From Oscillospiraceae bacterium (GTDB taxonomy: Bacteria; Bacillota; Clostridia; Oscillospirales; Ruminococcaceae): DNA of 64,000 nt. The position numbers and the translations under genes are program-made. Of this stretch, positions 48,006 through 57,325 are shown one piece after another (within the stretch, counting starts at the first letter, position 1; each line of letters starts with the position of its first letter). The stretch lies in assembly GCA_031253495.1 (NCBI GenBank), contig JAIRWC010000012.1, positions 1 to 64,000 of the forward strand. Reading direction: 5' to 3'. The notes under the pieces are model-generated. The model searched no databases. It worked only from the letters and a program-made list of their open reading frames with translations, and was not told the DNA's origin.

Positions 48006-50296
48006 TACGCGCCCCCCCTTTCAAGTTCCTCTTTCGACAGCTGCGAATAAGCGGTCTGACGGTAGGGTTCGCAGGCTTCGAGAAGCTCGCGGTGCGTCCC
48101 CGCGCCCGCCACGCGACCGCGGTCGAGAACGATTATGCGGTCGGCGTTCATAACCGTGCTTATCCGCTGGGCGACCACGATAACCGTGCCGTTCTTCGTG
48201 ACGCCCGACTCAAACAGCGCTTTCCTCAAGGCGGCGTCGGTCTTGAAGTCCAGCGCGGAAAAGCTGTCGTCGAAGATATAGATTTCCGGGTTTTTGGCGA
48301 TGGCGCGCGCGATTGAAATCCGTTGCCTCTGCCCGCCGGAAATGTTGGCGCCCCCCTGCGAAACGGGCTCGTCGTATTTGTTTTCCTTGGTCAGGATAAA
48401 TTCCTCCGCCTGCGATATTTTCGCCGCCGCCGTAACGCGCCCCTCGTCCATGCCCCCGTCGGAATAGGATATGTTCGAGCGAAGAGTCCCCGAGAACAAA
48501 GAGCTTTTCTGCGGGATATAGCCTATCTTTCCCCGCAAGTCCGCGAGCGTTACGTCCTTGACGTTCACGCCGCAGACCAGCACTTCCCCTTCCGTCGCGT
48601 CGAAGAAGCGGGGTATAAGGTTAACCAGCGTGGATTTCCCCGAACCCGTCGAGCCGATAATCGCGGTGGTTTCGCCCGCGTTTGAGACAAAGCTGATATC
48701 GCTGAGCGCGTTTTCCTCGGCGTTGCGATAACGGAACGAAACGCCCCTGAATTCCAGCAAGGGAAGGTTCTCGCCGCCCGCGCCGCCGAATTTCACGGGG
48801 GTTTCGGGGTCGAGGACGCTGATTTCTTTATCCAAGACCTGCCCTATGCGCTTAAACGAGATAGCCGCCCTCGGAAGCACGACGGACAGCATCGAAAGCA
48901 TGAGGAACGACATGATGATTTGCATCGCGTAATTGATGAAGGCTATCAGGTCGCCCACGAGCATCGCCCCGGCGTCAATCTGTTTCGCGCCTTCCCATAT
49001 AATCAGAACCGACACCCCGTTCATGATGAACATCATGGTCGGGAACATCGTCGCCATTACGCGGTTGATGAAAATGTTGACTTTCGTTAAATCCGCGTTC
49101 GCCGCGTCGAAGCGCTTTTTTTCGCGCTCCTCGCTGGAGAACGCCCTGATTACCGGCAGACCCGTCAGTATCTCGCGGGAAATACGGTTTAAGTTGTCCA
49201 CCAATTTTTGCACGCGGTGGAATTTCGGCACCGCGATAAAGAAAAGGGTGAACACGATTAGGAAGATGACCCCCACGGCAAGACCGATTACCCAGCCCAT
49301 CGCGCTTTCCTTTCGCATGACCTTGAAAAGTGCGCCGAAGCCCATTATCGGGGCGAAAATCAACAAACGCAGCCCCATGGCGAGGAACATCTGCGTCTGC
49401 TGAACGTCGTTCGTACACCGCGTAATGAGGGAGGCGACGGAAAGGTCGTCAAATTCGCCGTTGCCGAACCGCAAAACCTTGCGCAGCGTCATTCCGCGCG
49501 TTTCGCGGGCAAAAAACGCGGCGACCCTCGCGGCGAGGAACGTCGTCAGCACGGCGGCCGCCATGGAGCCGAAAGCGAATAAAATCATAATCCCGCCCGA
49601 CTTGAACATATAGTCCATCTGTTCCTTATCGACGTCTATGCCGGCTTTTTTATGTATTTCCCGCGTTTGGAGGATTGCCGCGTTTTTGATTATGGCGGGG
49701 TCGAGCGTTTTTAATTGCTCCTTTACCGTTTTGATTATTATTTGGGCGAAAGGGTGGGTGAAATCGACGTCCCCCGTTTTCAGCATCTCCATGATTTCGG
49801 AAAAGTTTTTGTCGACCTGACCCTCGTCCGCGCCTAAAGAAACCATGCCGTCCCTTATTTTTTCCTTATAGCTTTCAATCTCGGCCGAAATCCCCCCGCC
49901 GCCGTCGCCGGAATCCGCCGATACGCCCGGCATATTCTCGGCGTAATAAATGATGAGCATGGACAGGGAAAGGCTGTTCCCGAGATTTTCATACGCCTTC
50001 GATTTTTCGCGGACGTCCCCGTTCAGCGCGTAAACGCCGCCGCTCAACGTGTAACGGCTTAAAACGTCGTCCGCGTCGATATCGTCCCCCGCGACGAGCA
50101 GAATCTTCTCCATTTCCTCCCGCGTAATCCTTTCGGGGACGGGGGCCTCGATGCCGCCGCGCTGGATTCCCACGTCGACGATGTCCGCCGTGTAAGCGGG
50201 GAGCGCCAGTTCGCAGTATGCCTGCCCCGCGAGCAGGGATACCACGACGACTATGATATGCCATTTTTTTAAAAGTAACCCGAACAGTTTCCCCAT
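48005..50296 (-). CDS. ABC exporter half-transporter (degenerate-site subunit) with large first loop
   Basis: Partner of the downstream subunit, 763 residues. It has Walker A IGSTGSGKST, a canonical signature (NISGGQRQR), and Walker B IYIFDDSFSALD, where Asp replaces the catalytic Glu, as in the degenerate subunit of TM287/288-type exporters. Between helices 1 and 2 is an extra segment of about 180 residues (residues 45-225), hydrophilic and presumably extracellular. I use ATG 50296, with GGAAGGG upstream; the TTG at 50314 overlaps that site. Confidence 0.93.
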   Translation of the reverse strand: MGKLFGLLLKKWHIIVVVVSLLAGQAYCELALPAYTADIVDVGIQRGGIEAPVPERITREEMEKILLVAGDDIDADDVLSRYTLSGGVYALNGDVREKSKAYENLGNSLSLSMLIIYYAENMPGVSADSGDGGGGISAEIESYKEKIRDGMVSLGADEGQVDKNFSEIMEMLKTGDVDFTHPFAQIIIKTVKEQLKTLDPAIIKNAAILQTREIHKKAGIDVDKEQMDYMFKSGGIMILFAFGSMAAAVLTTFLAARVAAFFARETRGMTLRKVLRFGNGEFDDLSVASLITRCTNDVQQTQMFLAMGLRLLIFAPIMGFGALFKVMRKESAMGWVIGLAVGVIFLIVFTLFFIAVPKFHRVQKLVDNLNRISREILTGLPVIRAFSSEEREKKRFDAANADLTKVNIFINRVMATMFPTMMFIMNGVSVLIIWEGAKQIDAGAMLVGDLIAFINYAMQIIMSFLMLSMLSVVLPRAAISFKRIGQVLDKEISVLDPETPVKFGGAGGENLPLLEFRGVSFRYRNAEENALSDISFVSNAGETTAIIGSTGSGKSTLVNLIPRFFDATEGEVLVCGVNVKDVTLADLRGKIGYIPQKSSLFSGTLRSNISYSDGGMDEGRVTAAAKISQAEEFILTKENKYDEPVSQGGANISGGQRQRISIARAIAKNPEIYIFDDSFSALDFKTDAALRKALFESGVTKNGTVIVVAQRISTVMNADRIIVLDRGRVAGAGTHRELLEACEPYRQTAYSQLSKEELERGGA

Positions 50297-50339
50297 AGAA
50301 AAGCCCTTCCGCAAAAATATAAGCCCCGAAAAATATTAA

Positions 50340-50360
50340 CCCCGCCGATGTAAGACGGGG
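50340..50360 (-). terminator. Weak terminator after rpsT
   Basis: CCCCG and CGGGG pair (minus strand CCCCGTC...GGCGGGG) and are followed by TTAATATTTTT. The stem is short. Confidence 0.5.
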
Positions 50361-50374
50361 ATTGACAATATTTC

Positions 50375-50629
50375 CTATGCGCCGGCGGAAAAGCCGCTTT
50401 GCTTTTTCGCTAACCGGGATTTTAAACGCGCCGCCTTGTTTTTATGGATTATCCCTTTGGCCGCCGCTTTGTCGATATTCTTGACCGTGATTTTCACGGT
50501 TTGGGCGGTCGCGCCTTCGGCCCTCGCTTTTTTCAAACCGGTTTTCAATTCCGATTTGCGCGCCTTATTGCGCTCGTTCCTCGCTTTCGTAACCAAGACC
50601 CTCTTTTTGGCGGATTTGATATTAGGCAA
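50375..50629 (-). CDS. rpsT: 30S ribosomal protein S20
   Basis: A small basic protein that binds 16S rRNA helices early in 30S assembly. It begins MPNIKSAKKRVLVTKARNERNKARKSELKT and continues with the family's ITVKNIDKAAAKGIIHKNKAARLKSRLAKK. 84 residues, normal. AGGGGG lies upstream of the ATG. Divergent from the CobU-like gene. Confidence 0.97.
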   Translation of the reverse strand: MPNIKSAKKRVLVTKARNERNKARKSELKTGLKKARAEGATAQTVKITVKNIDKAAAKGIIHKNKAARLKSRLAKKQSGFSAGA

Positions 50630-50761
50630 AATTTCACCCCCGTTTTGTTAATGAAAAATTTCAACGAATTACATTTTAACATACTTTTTTGAAAAAATCA
50701 ATAGTTTTTAAAAAAACGGCGAATTTTTTTTGCCAAAAGTATTTTATTTTTCCGTAATGTA

Positions 50762-50770
50762 TGCTATAAT
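50762..50770 (+). promoter_or_regulatory. Extended -10 promoter of the CobU-like/pilT operon
   Basis: TGCTATAAT with a poor -35. It would transcribe the CobU-like gene and probably the five genes that follow. Confidence 0.55.
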
Positions 50771-50803
50771 TATACAAAAATCTGAAAGGGCAGGGTGCTT
50801 TCA

Positions 50804-51346
50804 ATGGCGAAAATAACTTTTATAACGGGCGGGACGGGCGGTAAATCGCGGTGGGCGATAACTAATTACGCGCCGTTCGACAACGTCTTGTACATGGTCG
50901 TTTCCGACGAGCTCGACGAGGACACCGCCAAGAGAATCGATTACAGTTGCAAAGAGCATAACATAGAATGGGATATAAGGCTCTCCGCGGATAACCTCGC
51001 CAAAATGGTCGAGGGGCGCAAGTTTTCAATCCTCGACGATTTGAGCGCGTTTGTCAAACGCGTGGTGGCGGGCAAATGCCCCAACCTCGACGAAATGAAC
51101 CACAAGTTAAGGCGGGAAATCGAGCGGGAATCGATTAAGGAAATCGAGGAGCTGATGAACGCCGTAAGGTCGTCGAACGGAAACCTTACGATTATTTCGA
51201 CCGAGATTGGGTTTTGCCCGGTCCCCAATGACGAGGAGCAGCGTTGGTTCAGGGAAATCCTCGGAAACGTGAACCAAAGGATAGCCAATCTGTGCAACGA
51301 GGTGCATCTGTCGACGAGCGGCGTTACGTTTAAAATCAAAGGGTAA
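50804..51346 (+). CDS. CobU-like adenosylcobinamide kinase homologue, orphan
   Basis: CobU-type proteins phosphorylate adenosylcobinamide and attach GMP in cobamide assembly. The match is clearest at the C-terminus (TEIGFCPVPNDEEQRWFREILGNVNQRIANLCNEVHLSTSGVTFKIKG). The N-terminal loop FITGGTGGKSRWA appears one residue shorter than the usual TGGARSGKS, and no other cobalamin gene is nearby, so the catalytic role is uncertain. I use ATG 50804, eight bases after AGGG, not the GTG at 50795. Confidence 0.8.
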   Translation: MAKITFITGGTGGKSRWAITNYAPFDNVLYMVVSDELDEDTAKRIDYSCKEHNIEWDIRLSADNLAKMVEGRKFSILDDLSAFVKRVVAGKCPNLDEMNHKLRREIERESIKEIEELMNAVRSSNGNLTIISTEIGFCPVPNDEEQRWFREILGNVNQRIANLCNEVHLSTSGVTFKIKG

Positions 51347-51395
51347 CCTTTTAAGCGGTATTTTCAAACCATAAACTAAGAAAGGATTTTTTATC

Positions 51396-52442
51396 ATGAC
51401 TTTTGAGGAATTTGTAACCAGCGCGAGGGAGCGTAAGGCTTCCGACATTCACATGACGGTGGATACCCCCACGGTGTTCCGCATCAACGGCGACTTGACG
51501 GAAATAGAGGGGTTAAGCGACATCCCCGTCAACAACCGCTTAATTTTGTCCCTGCTGAACGCCGACCAGGAAGAGAACCTGAACGCCGGCAACGACGTCG
51601 AGTTCGTTATAGAGCTTAGCGACGGGAACAGGCAGCGCGTCAACGTCTACCGCCAAATGGGCAGGCTCGCCTGCGCCATTCGTCTGCTGAACAGCGTAAT
51701 CCCCACCCTTGAGGAGCTTAACCTGCCGCCTATCCTCAACGAGCTGGCTACCAAGAAGAGCGGGCTTGTTCTGGTTACGGGGACTTCCGGAAGCGGGAAG
51801 ACCACGACCCTTTCGATTATTCTCAACCACATTAACCAACACCGCCCCTGCCACATCATCACGCTGGAAGACCCGGTGGAATACCGCTACGAGCCGAAGA
51901 CCGCCACCATTCACCAACGCGAGATAGGCAGGGACGTAAAAGACTTCCAGACCGCGCTCAAGCACACCCTGCGCGAAGACCCCGACGTTATCTTGGTGGG
52001 GGAAATGCGCGATTATGAAACCATGCAGCTGACGATAACCGCCGCGGAAACGGGGCACTTCGTTTTAGCCACGCTGCATACGCGCGGCGCCATCCACACC
52101 GTAAACCGCATAGTGGACGCCTGCCCCCCCAATATCCAGCACCAGATTTTGGTTCAACTGTCGCAGATTCTGGAAGCGATTATATCGCAGCAGCTCCTCC
52201 CGCTGAAGAACGGCAAGGGCAGGGTCGCCGCGCTGGAGGTTATGATAGGCAACGACGCGGTCAAGAACATGATTCGCTCGAATAAGTGCCATCAGCTTGA
52301 AACGGCGCTTCAACAGGGCAAAAGCGCGGGGATGTGCACGATGGACGACGCCATAATCGACTTGTATCGGCAGGATTTGATTTCAAGGGAGACGGCGATG
52401 TCGTTCGCTTACGACAGGCTGAATATGGCGACGAAGTTTTGA
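51396..52442 (+). CDS. pilT: Type IV pilus retraction ATPase PilT
   Basis: A hexameric secretion-type ATPase that powers pilus retraction. N-terminal PAS-like domain (residues 1-100), Walker A GTSGSGKTT (129-137), Asp box EDPVEYRY, Walker B DVILVGEMRD, His box LATLHTRGAIHTVNRIVD and the C-terminal GMCTMDDAIIDLYRQ. 348 residues. AAAGGA precedes the ATG. No pilin, PilC or PilB gene is in the window, so it is an orphan here. It lies 50 bases after the CobU-like gene. Confidence 0.94.
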   Translation: MTFEEFVTSARERKASDIHMTVDTPTVFRINGDLTEIEGLSDIPVNNRLILSLLNADQEENLNAGNDVEFVIELSDGNRQRVNVYRQMGRLACAIRLLNSVIPTLEELNLPPILNELATKKSGLVLVTGTSGSGKTTTLSIILNHINQHRPCHIITLEDPVEYRYEPKTATIHQREIGRDVKDFQTALKHTLREDPDVILVGEMRDYETMQLTITAAETGHFVLATLHTRGAIHTVNRIVDACPPNIQHQILVQLSQILEAIISQQLLPLKNGKGRVAALEVMIGNDAVKNMIRSNKCHQLETALQQGKSAGMCTMDDAIIDLYRQDLISRETAMSFAYDRLNMATKF

Positions 52443-52475
52443 CCGCCGGCGGCGTAATTTTAAACAAGGTGCGTT

Positions 52476-53438
52476 ATGGACATTAAAGGCTTCACCTACG
52501 GCTACGCCGGGAAGCGGGGCGATTTCCGCTCGCCCGGGGCGGTCAAATCGCAGGAGCTTCTTTACGGCGTCGGTATAAACTGGCTTTGCCTCGCCGTCGT
52601 CAACCGCCAGAAAAACTTTTTTTCCACCGATATATCCTTCGACTACGCGGCGACGCCCACCGACGGGGATATAGCTTTCGCCGTCGGCAAGGCGCGGGAG
52701 CGCGGGATAAAGGTTTGCCTGAAGCCCATGCTCAATTCCGCGGACGGGATGTGGCGCGCCTACATCGGGTTCCCGGATTTGAATATGCGCGGGGTCGACG
52801 TTTACTGGGGGGAATGGTTCAAAAGCTATTCGGCGTTCATGTCGCACTACGCCGAATTGGCGGAGGAGCTTCAATGCGAGATGCTGTGCGTCGGCTGTGA
52901 AATGTCCGGGACGGAGCGCAAAGAGGATTATTGGCGGGAACTGATAGAAAAAATCCGCTCCGTTTATTCGGGGGCTTTGGTTTACAACGTCAACCACCAC
53001 CGCGAGGAAACGCTGGCGTGGTGGGACGTTTTGGATTATATCGGCACATCCGCCTATTATCAGGTGGGCGTGAACGGCGCCGAACGCGGAAAAATGCTCG
53101 CCGAATGGGAAAAGGTGAGGGCGGGTCTCGCCGCCTTATCCGAAAAGGCGGGCAAAAGGCTTGTTTTCATGGAAATCGGCTGCCGCTCGGCGAAGGGGTG
53201 TTCCTCGATGCCGTGGGATTTCAGCCATAAGGAATTTCCTTTTTCAGAGGACGAGCAGGCGGATTTTTACGAAACCTGCCTCGACGTTTTTATGAAAGAG
53301 CCTAACTTCGCGGGGGTGTTCTGGTGGGACTGGTCCACTTTCATTTACGATACCGAAGAAGAGGCGAAACGCGATTTGGGGTTCAACATACATTTGAAGA
53401 AAGCGGAAACTGTCGTAAGGGAAAAATATGCTGAATGA
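52476..53438 (+). CDS. Glycoside hydrolase family 113-like TIM-barrel protein
   Basis: A clan GH-A-type barrel resembling GH113 beta-mannanases. The two catalytic Glu candidates are on strands 4 and 7 as expected: VGCEMSGTERK and VFMEIGCRSAKG. Supporting blocks are LKPMLNSADGMWRAYIGF and AGVFWWDWSTF. There is no signal peptide, so it is cytoplasmic. It overlaps the FkbM gene by 11 bases, hence co-translated. The real substrate is not known. Confidence 0.83.
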   Translation: MDIKGFTYGYAGKRGDFRSPGAVKSQELLYGVGINWLCLAVVNRQKNFFSTDISFDYAATPTDGDIAFAVGKARERGIKVCLKPMLNSADGMWRAYIGFPDLNMRGVDVYWGEWFKSYSAFMSHYAELAEELQCEMLCVGCEMSGTERKEDYWRELIEKIRSVYSGALVYNVNHHREETLAWWDVLDYIGTSAYYQVGVNGAERGKMLAEWEKVRAGLAALSEKAGKRLVFMEIGCRSAKGCSSMPWDFSHKEFPFSEDEQADFYETCLDVFMKEPNFAGVFWWDWSTFIYDTEEEAKRDLGFNIHLKKAETVVREKYAE

Positions 53439-54504
53439 ACAGGAACCGTATCTGTGGGAATATCTGCGAAGCGCGGCGAAGCCCGTCGTCTTTTACGGAA
53501 CGGGCGACGGCGCGGATAAGGTTCTTGCCGTCGCGGAAAAATACGGGGTTAAGCCGGGCGCCGTCGCGGCGAGCGACGGTTTCACACGGGGGAAGACGTT
53601 TCGCGGGTTCGAGGTGAAGCCGATTTCCGAAGTGAAGAAAAGTTTTAAGGATTTTATCGTCCTTATCTGTTTCGGAACCGACAAAGAGGACGTTTTGGAG
53701 GGGCTGTACGCCCTTTCCCGGGAGTATGAAACGTTCGCGCCGGACGTCCCCGTCGTCGGCGGAGACATATACGACGCCGAATATTTGAGCGAACACGGGG
53801 AGAAATTGGCCAAATCGCGGGAGCTGCTCTCCGACGCGAAATCGAGGGAAGTTTTCGACGGGTGGCTGAAATACAGGATAAGCGGAAGAATAGAAATCCT
53901 CGACGAAATATGTTCGCTTGAGGATGAAGCGGTTTCCCTGCTCGGGATAAAAAGCGGCGGGGGGGAATTTTTTGTTGACGCGGGCGCGTGCAAGGGGGAT
54001 ACGGTCGACCTGTTTTTGCGGATTACCGGCAAAAAATTCAAGAAAATAATAGCCATCGAACCCGACGCGAAGAATTTCATGGCTTTGAGGCGCAGGTTCT
54101 ACGCCTTGGGCAGCGGGGTTTTCATCCCCGTGAACGCGGCGGCGTGGAGCGAGGACGCGACGCTTGAATTTACGGCGAAGACGGGGCGCGGCGGCGCGGT
54201 TTATCCGGGCAGGGGCAGACGGGTCGAAGTCGCGGCGGTTAAGATAGACGGCTTGTGCGCGGGTTCGGGGGATAAGCCCACGTTCATAAAAATAGACGCG
54301 GAAGGCGCGGAAGGCGAAATTTTGGCGGGCGCCGCGAACGTCGTTTCAAAATACCGCCCCAAAATGTCCGTCGCGCTGTATCACCGCGCCGAGGATATGT
54401 ACGCCTTGCCGCTGAAAATCCACTCGCTTAACCCGCGTTACAAGATGTATCTGAGGAAAGCGCGGTGCGTCCCCGGGTGGGGGTTTAATTTATACGCCGT
54501 GTAA
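53428..54504 (+). CDS. FkbM-family SAM-dependent methyltransferase
   Basis: The C-terminal 180 residues are an FkbM-type methyltransferase: the SAM-binding FFVDAGACKGDTVDLFL, KIIAIEPDAKNFMALRRRF, AAWSEDATLEF and the VDLFKIDVEG-like FIKIDAEGAEGEILAGA. The N-terminal 140 residues (PVVFYGTGDGADKVLAVAEKYG...) form a Rossmann-like domain seen in sugar-modifying relatives. FkbM enzymes usually O-methylate sugars or polyketides. Its overlap with the GH113-like gene suggests a shared glycan substrate, which is inference. Confidence 0.88.
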   Translation: MLNEQEPYLWEYLRSAAKPVVFYGTGDGADKVLAVAEKYGVKPGAVAASDGFTRGKTFRGFEVKPISEVKKSFKDFIVLICFGTDKEDVLEGLYALSREYETFAPDVPVVGGDIYDAEYLSEHGEKLAKSRELLSDAKSREVFDGWLKYRISGRIEILDEICSLEDEAVSLLGIKSGGGEFFVDAGACKGDTVDLFLRITGKKFKKIIAIEPDAKNFMALRRRFYALGSGVFIPVNAAAWSEDATLEFTAKTGRGGAVYPGRGRRVEVAAVKIDGLCAGSGDKPTFIKIDAEGAEGEILAGAANVVSKYRPKMSVALYHRAEDMYALPLKIHSLNPRYKMYLRKARCVPGWGFNLYAV

Positions 54505-54521
54505 GAATTCGGAGGGTAGAT

Positions 54522-55265
54522 ATGCGGAGAATAGTCTTTATCGTCCTCATTGTGCTGGTCGCCGCCGTTACGGGGTTCTTCTGCTGGAGGGAATTTGCCG
54601 TTCCCGATATAGCTTACGTCGCCGATTTTCCCGATAAGACCGCGGCGGAAAACCATTTCGCGCTGAAACGGCTTTACGTCGCCGTGGTGGATGAAGAAGC
54701 GTTTGCGGACGCGCTTTCCGGGCTCACCATGACGGAATTTACGGAAGACGAGATGATGACGGCGGCCCTCGCCGCCGGCAATCCGGAGTTTTATCCCGTG
54801 TTCTATTACTCCGTTTATAAAGAGGGGGACGAAATACGCCTAAGCGCGTATATAAACATTGAACTGGCCGAAAAACAGACGCAATCGAGGTTCACGTTCG
54901 GGAAGGCGGACCTTGAGGCGGTGGCGCAGGGGCTGACGATTGACGAGGTCGCCGTCGTCCCCGTCGCCGGAAGGGAAAACGAGGCGGTGAAGAGCATCGT
55001 TTCCGAAGACAAAACGCAAATGGCCGTCGTCGACTTCGACAAGGCTTCGTCGTTTGAAATAACGCTCGGCGGCAGTTCGGGCACGGTAACGCTCAGATAT
55101 GTCTATTCCGTCGCGGTCGACACCTTTTTGGACAAAATCGTTTTGGAAGACCAATTGGCAATGGTTCACGCCAACATTTCAACCGACGAGAAAGGGAACG
55201 TGTCGGCGGAATTTATCAACGAGCCTTATTCGAGCCTCGACGATTTGGACGGCGGCGCCGCGTAA
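54522..55265 (+). CDS. Hypothetical single-pass membrane protein
   Basis: 247 residues. The N-terminal helix (IVFIVLIVLVAAVTGFFCW) serves as signal or anchor, followed by an acidic exported domain with alternating beta patterns (YPVFYYSVYKEGDEIRLSAYINIEL; GTVTLRYVYSVAVDTFLDKIVLEDQ). No family recognised. GGAGGG precedes the ATG. It lies 17 bases after the FkbM gene and 36 before the aminotransferase, within the same run. Confidence 0.65.
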   Translation: MRRIVFIVLIVLVAAVTGFFCWREFAVPDIAYVADFPDKTAAENHFALKRLYVAVVDEEAFADALSGLTMTEFTEDEMMTAALAAGNPEFYPVFYYSVYKEGDEIRLSAYINIELAEKQTQSRFTFGKADLEAVAQGLTIDEVAVVPVAGRENEAVKSIVSEDKTQMAVVDFDKASSFEITLGGSSGTVTLRYVYSVAVDTFLDKIVLEDQLAMVHANISTDEKGNVSAEFINEPYSSLDDLDGGAA

Positions 55266-55301
55266 GGCGGAGCTTCAATACGGCGAAAGGGGGCGGCAAG
55301 C

Positions 55302-56597
55302 ATGCGCGGCGGCTTAAACAATGAACGGCTTCTCGGCTTAAAGGAAAAATCGGAGAAAGAATACGCCGGCGTTAAGGCGAAGGGGTTAAAACTCGATATG
55401 TCGCGCGGGAAACCGGGTCCCGACGTTCTTGAACTCTCGAACGGAATGCTGAAATTACCGGCGGGGGACTATATCTCCGAAAACGGGACGGACTGCCGCA
55501 ATTACGGGATTATTGACGGTATCCCCGAAGCGAAGAGGTTGTTCGCCCAAATGCTCGGCGTTTCGGAAAGCGAGGTAATCGTCGGCGGTAATTCCAGCCT
55601 GCAAATGATGTACGACGCGGTGGCGAGGGCGATGCTGTTCGGCGCGGCGGACGGCTTTGACCCGTGGTCAAAATCGAAAATCAAGTTTTTATGCCCCGTG
55701 CCGGGTTATGACCGCCATTTCTCCGTTTGCGAGACGATGGGCATAGAGATGTTAAGCGTCCCGACGGACGGGAACGGTCCGGATATGGACGCCGTGGAAA
55801 GGCTGGTTTCGGAGGATGAAAGCGTAAAGGGGATTTGGTGCGTCCCCATGTATTCCAACCCCACCGGTATAGTCTATTCCGACGCGGTTGTGAAACGCCT
55901 CGCCAACATGAAGCCTAAGGCGCCGGATTTCAGGATTTTTTGGGATAACGCCTATTGCGTCCACCATTTGACCGACGAACCCGAAAGTCTTGCCGACATT
56001 CTCGGCGAGTGCAAAAAAGCGGGTAATCCCGACATGGTTTATATCTTCGCGTCGACGTCGAAAATCTCTTTTCCCGGCGGGGGGGTGGGCGTTCTCGCCG
56101 CGAGCGCCGGCAACGTCGCTTATATAAAGAAGCATATGGGCTTTCAGACCATCGGTTCGGATAAGCTCAATCAGCTTCGGCACGTTCAATTTTTCCGTGA
56201 TTTGGACGGGATAAAGGCGCATATGGGCTTAATCAAAAACGTTTTGAAGCCGAAATTCGACCTGACGCTCGATATTCTGGAAAAAGAGCTTTCGCCCGAC
56301 GGGTTGGGCTCGTGGCATAAGCCGAAGGGCGGGTATTTCATCTCTTTCGACGGCGCGCAAGGCACGGCGAAACGCACGGTCGCTTTGTGTAAGGAGGCGG
56401 GGGTGGTTCTTACCGGGGCGGGCGCCGCTTTCCCTTACGGGAAAGACCCCGAGGACAAGAATATAAGGATTGCGCCCACTTATCCGTCGCTTGAGGAATT
56501 AAGGGCGGCGATGGAGGTTTTCTGCGTAAGCGTAAAGTTGGCGAACGCGGAAAAAATTTACAATTTGTTCACAACTTTTCCGGCGAAAGTGATATAA
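55302..56597 (+). CDS. Class I/II aminotransferase (aspartate aminotransferase-like, PF12897 type)
   Basis: A PLP-dependent fold-type I aminotransferase. The N-terminal GLKLDMSRGKPGPDVLELSN is typical of the PF12897 group. Also visible are CRNYGIIDGIPEAKRLFAQMLG, the PLP-stacking and Asn/Asp region (WCVPMYSNPTGIVYSD; WDNAYCVHH), the Schiff-base Lys in FASTSKISFPGGGVG, and RIAPTYPS with the substrate Arg. 431 residues. AAGGGGG precedes the ATG. The extended -10 of the next gene overlaps its last codons. Confidence 0.93.
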   Translation: MRGGLNNERLLGLKEKSEKEYAGVKAKGLKLDMSRGKPGPDVLELSNGMLKLPAGDYISENGTDCRNYGIIDGIPEAKRLFAQMLGVSESEVIVGGNSSLQMMYDAVARAMLFGAADGFDPWSKSKIKFLCPVPGYDRHFSVCETMGIEMLSVPTDGNGPDMDAVERLVSEDESVKGIWCVPMYSNPTGIVYSDAVVKRLANMKPKAPDFRIFWDNAYCVHHLTDEPESLADILGECKKAGNPDMVYIFASTSKISFPGGGVGVLAASAGNVAYIKKHMGFQTIGSDKLNQLRHVQFFRDLDGIKAHMGLIKNVLKPKFDLTLDILEKELSPDGLGSWHKPKGGYFISFDGAQGTAKRTVALCKEAGVVLTGAGAAFPYGKDPEDKNIRIAPTYPSLEELRAAMEVFCVSVKLANAEKIYNLFTTFPAKVI

Positions 56598-56598
56598 T
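56590..56598 (+). promoter_or_regulatory. Extended -10 promoter of the 56662 gene
   Basis: TGATATAAT at the very end of the aminotransferase gene; the upstream TTCACA is at a 19-base distance, so the -35 is poor. Confidence 0.55.
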
Positions 56599-56661
56599 GG
56601 CAGTAGAAAGAGGAAGTACGGAGTAAGCGAGGCGCGATGTTTTTAGAAAGGGGGGTTTTAT

Positions 56662-57312
56662 ATGTCAGTCTGGGGTTTATCAAATTCGCCTGATTATTTT
56701 AATCTGATGAATTTAACCAACGTCAACAAGGCGGCGGAAAATCAGGACAGGAACCCGCAGCTGAAAGACGCGGGCGCGGGTAAGAAAGAGGACGGAACCG
56801 TCCAAACGGCCGACCGCCCGAGGAATTATGATTCTTATGACAAAGGCGTCGGCGTCTATGAAAATCGGCAGGTCGCCGAGAAAGAGGCGTCGGATTACAG
56901 AGCCGCCGATAAAAAATCCACCGAGGCGGAGCGCGGGAATAACAGGGCGGCGGAAGCGCAGCCCGACTACGCGAGGGATTACGCGAGGGCGGTGAACAGG
57001 CTCGCGGCTGAGGAAAAGCCCGATTTTAAGGCAATCAGCCTTATCAAGAACAGTCTGCCTTCCCCCGACGACGCGGCGGAGGATGAATCGCGGTATTCGG
57101 ACGGCGCGGTCGATTCTTCCGTTTTGTTTGACTCGTCCGATTTTGCCAAGTACGAAAGCCCGGCGTCCAAAGCGGAGGAAAGTCTTGTTTCCGCTTCGGA
57201 GAGCAACCGTTCCAAGTTGAACGCCGCCCAGCAAAGGGGGTTGGAGGTTTATCAGAGGATGCAAAGCTATCAAAACCCGATAAACCTTTCGCTCGCGAGG
57301 ATGGCGATGTAA
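56662..57312 (+). CDS. Hypothetical disordered protein
   Basis: 216 residues, very rich in Ala, Asp, Glu, Lys, Asn and Ser with almost no hydrophobic core (ENQDRNPQLKDAGAGKKEDG; RAADKKSTEAERGNNRAAEAQPDYARDYARA). The C-terminus NAAQQRGLEVYQRMQSYQNPINLSLARMAM is more ordered. No signal peptide. Its own promoter, a strong AAAGGGGGG site and a terminator downstream (57411-57439) support it as a real single gene. I do not recognise a family; the ending is faintly like small flagellar- or sporulation-associated proteins, but that is not enough to assign. Confidence 0.6.
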   Translation: MSVWGLSNSPDYFNLMNLTNVNKAAENQDRNPQLKDAGAGKKEDGTVQTADRPRNYDSYDKGVGVYENRQVAEKEASDYRAADKKSTEAERGNNRAAEAQPDYARDYARAVNRLAAEEKPDFKAISLIKNSLPSPDDAAEDESRYSDGAVDSSVLFDSSDFAKYESPASKAEESLVSASESNRSKLNAAQQRGLEVYQRMQSYQNPINLSLARMAM

Positions 57313-57325
57313 AATTCAGTCCGTC

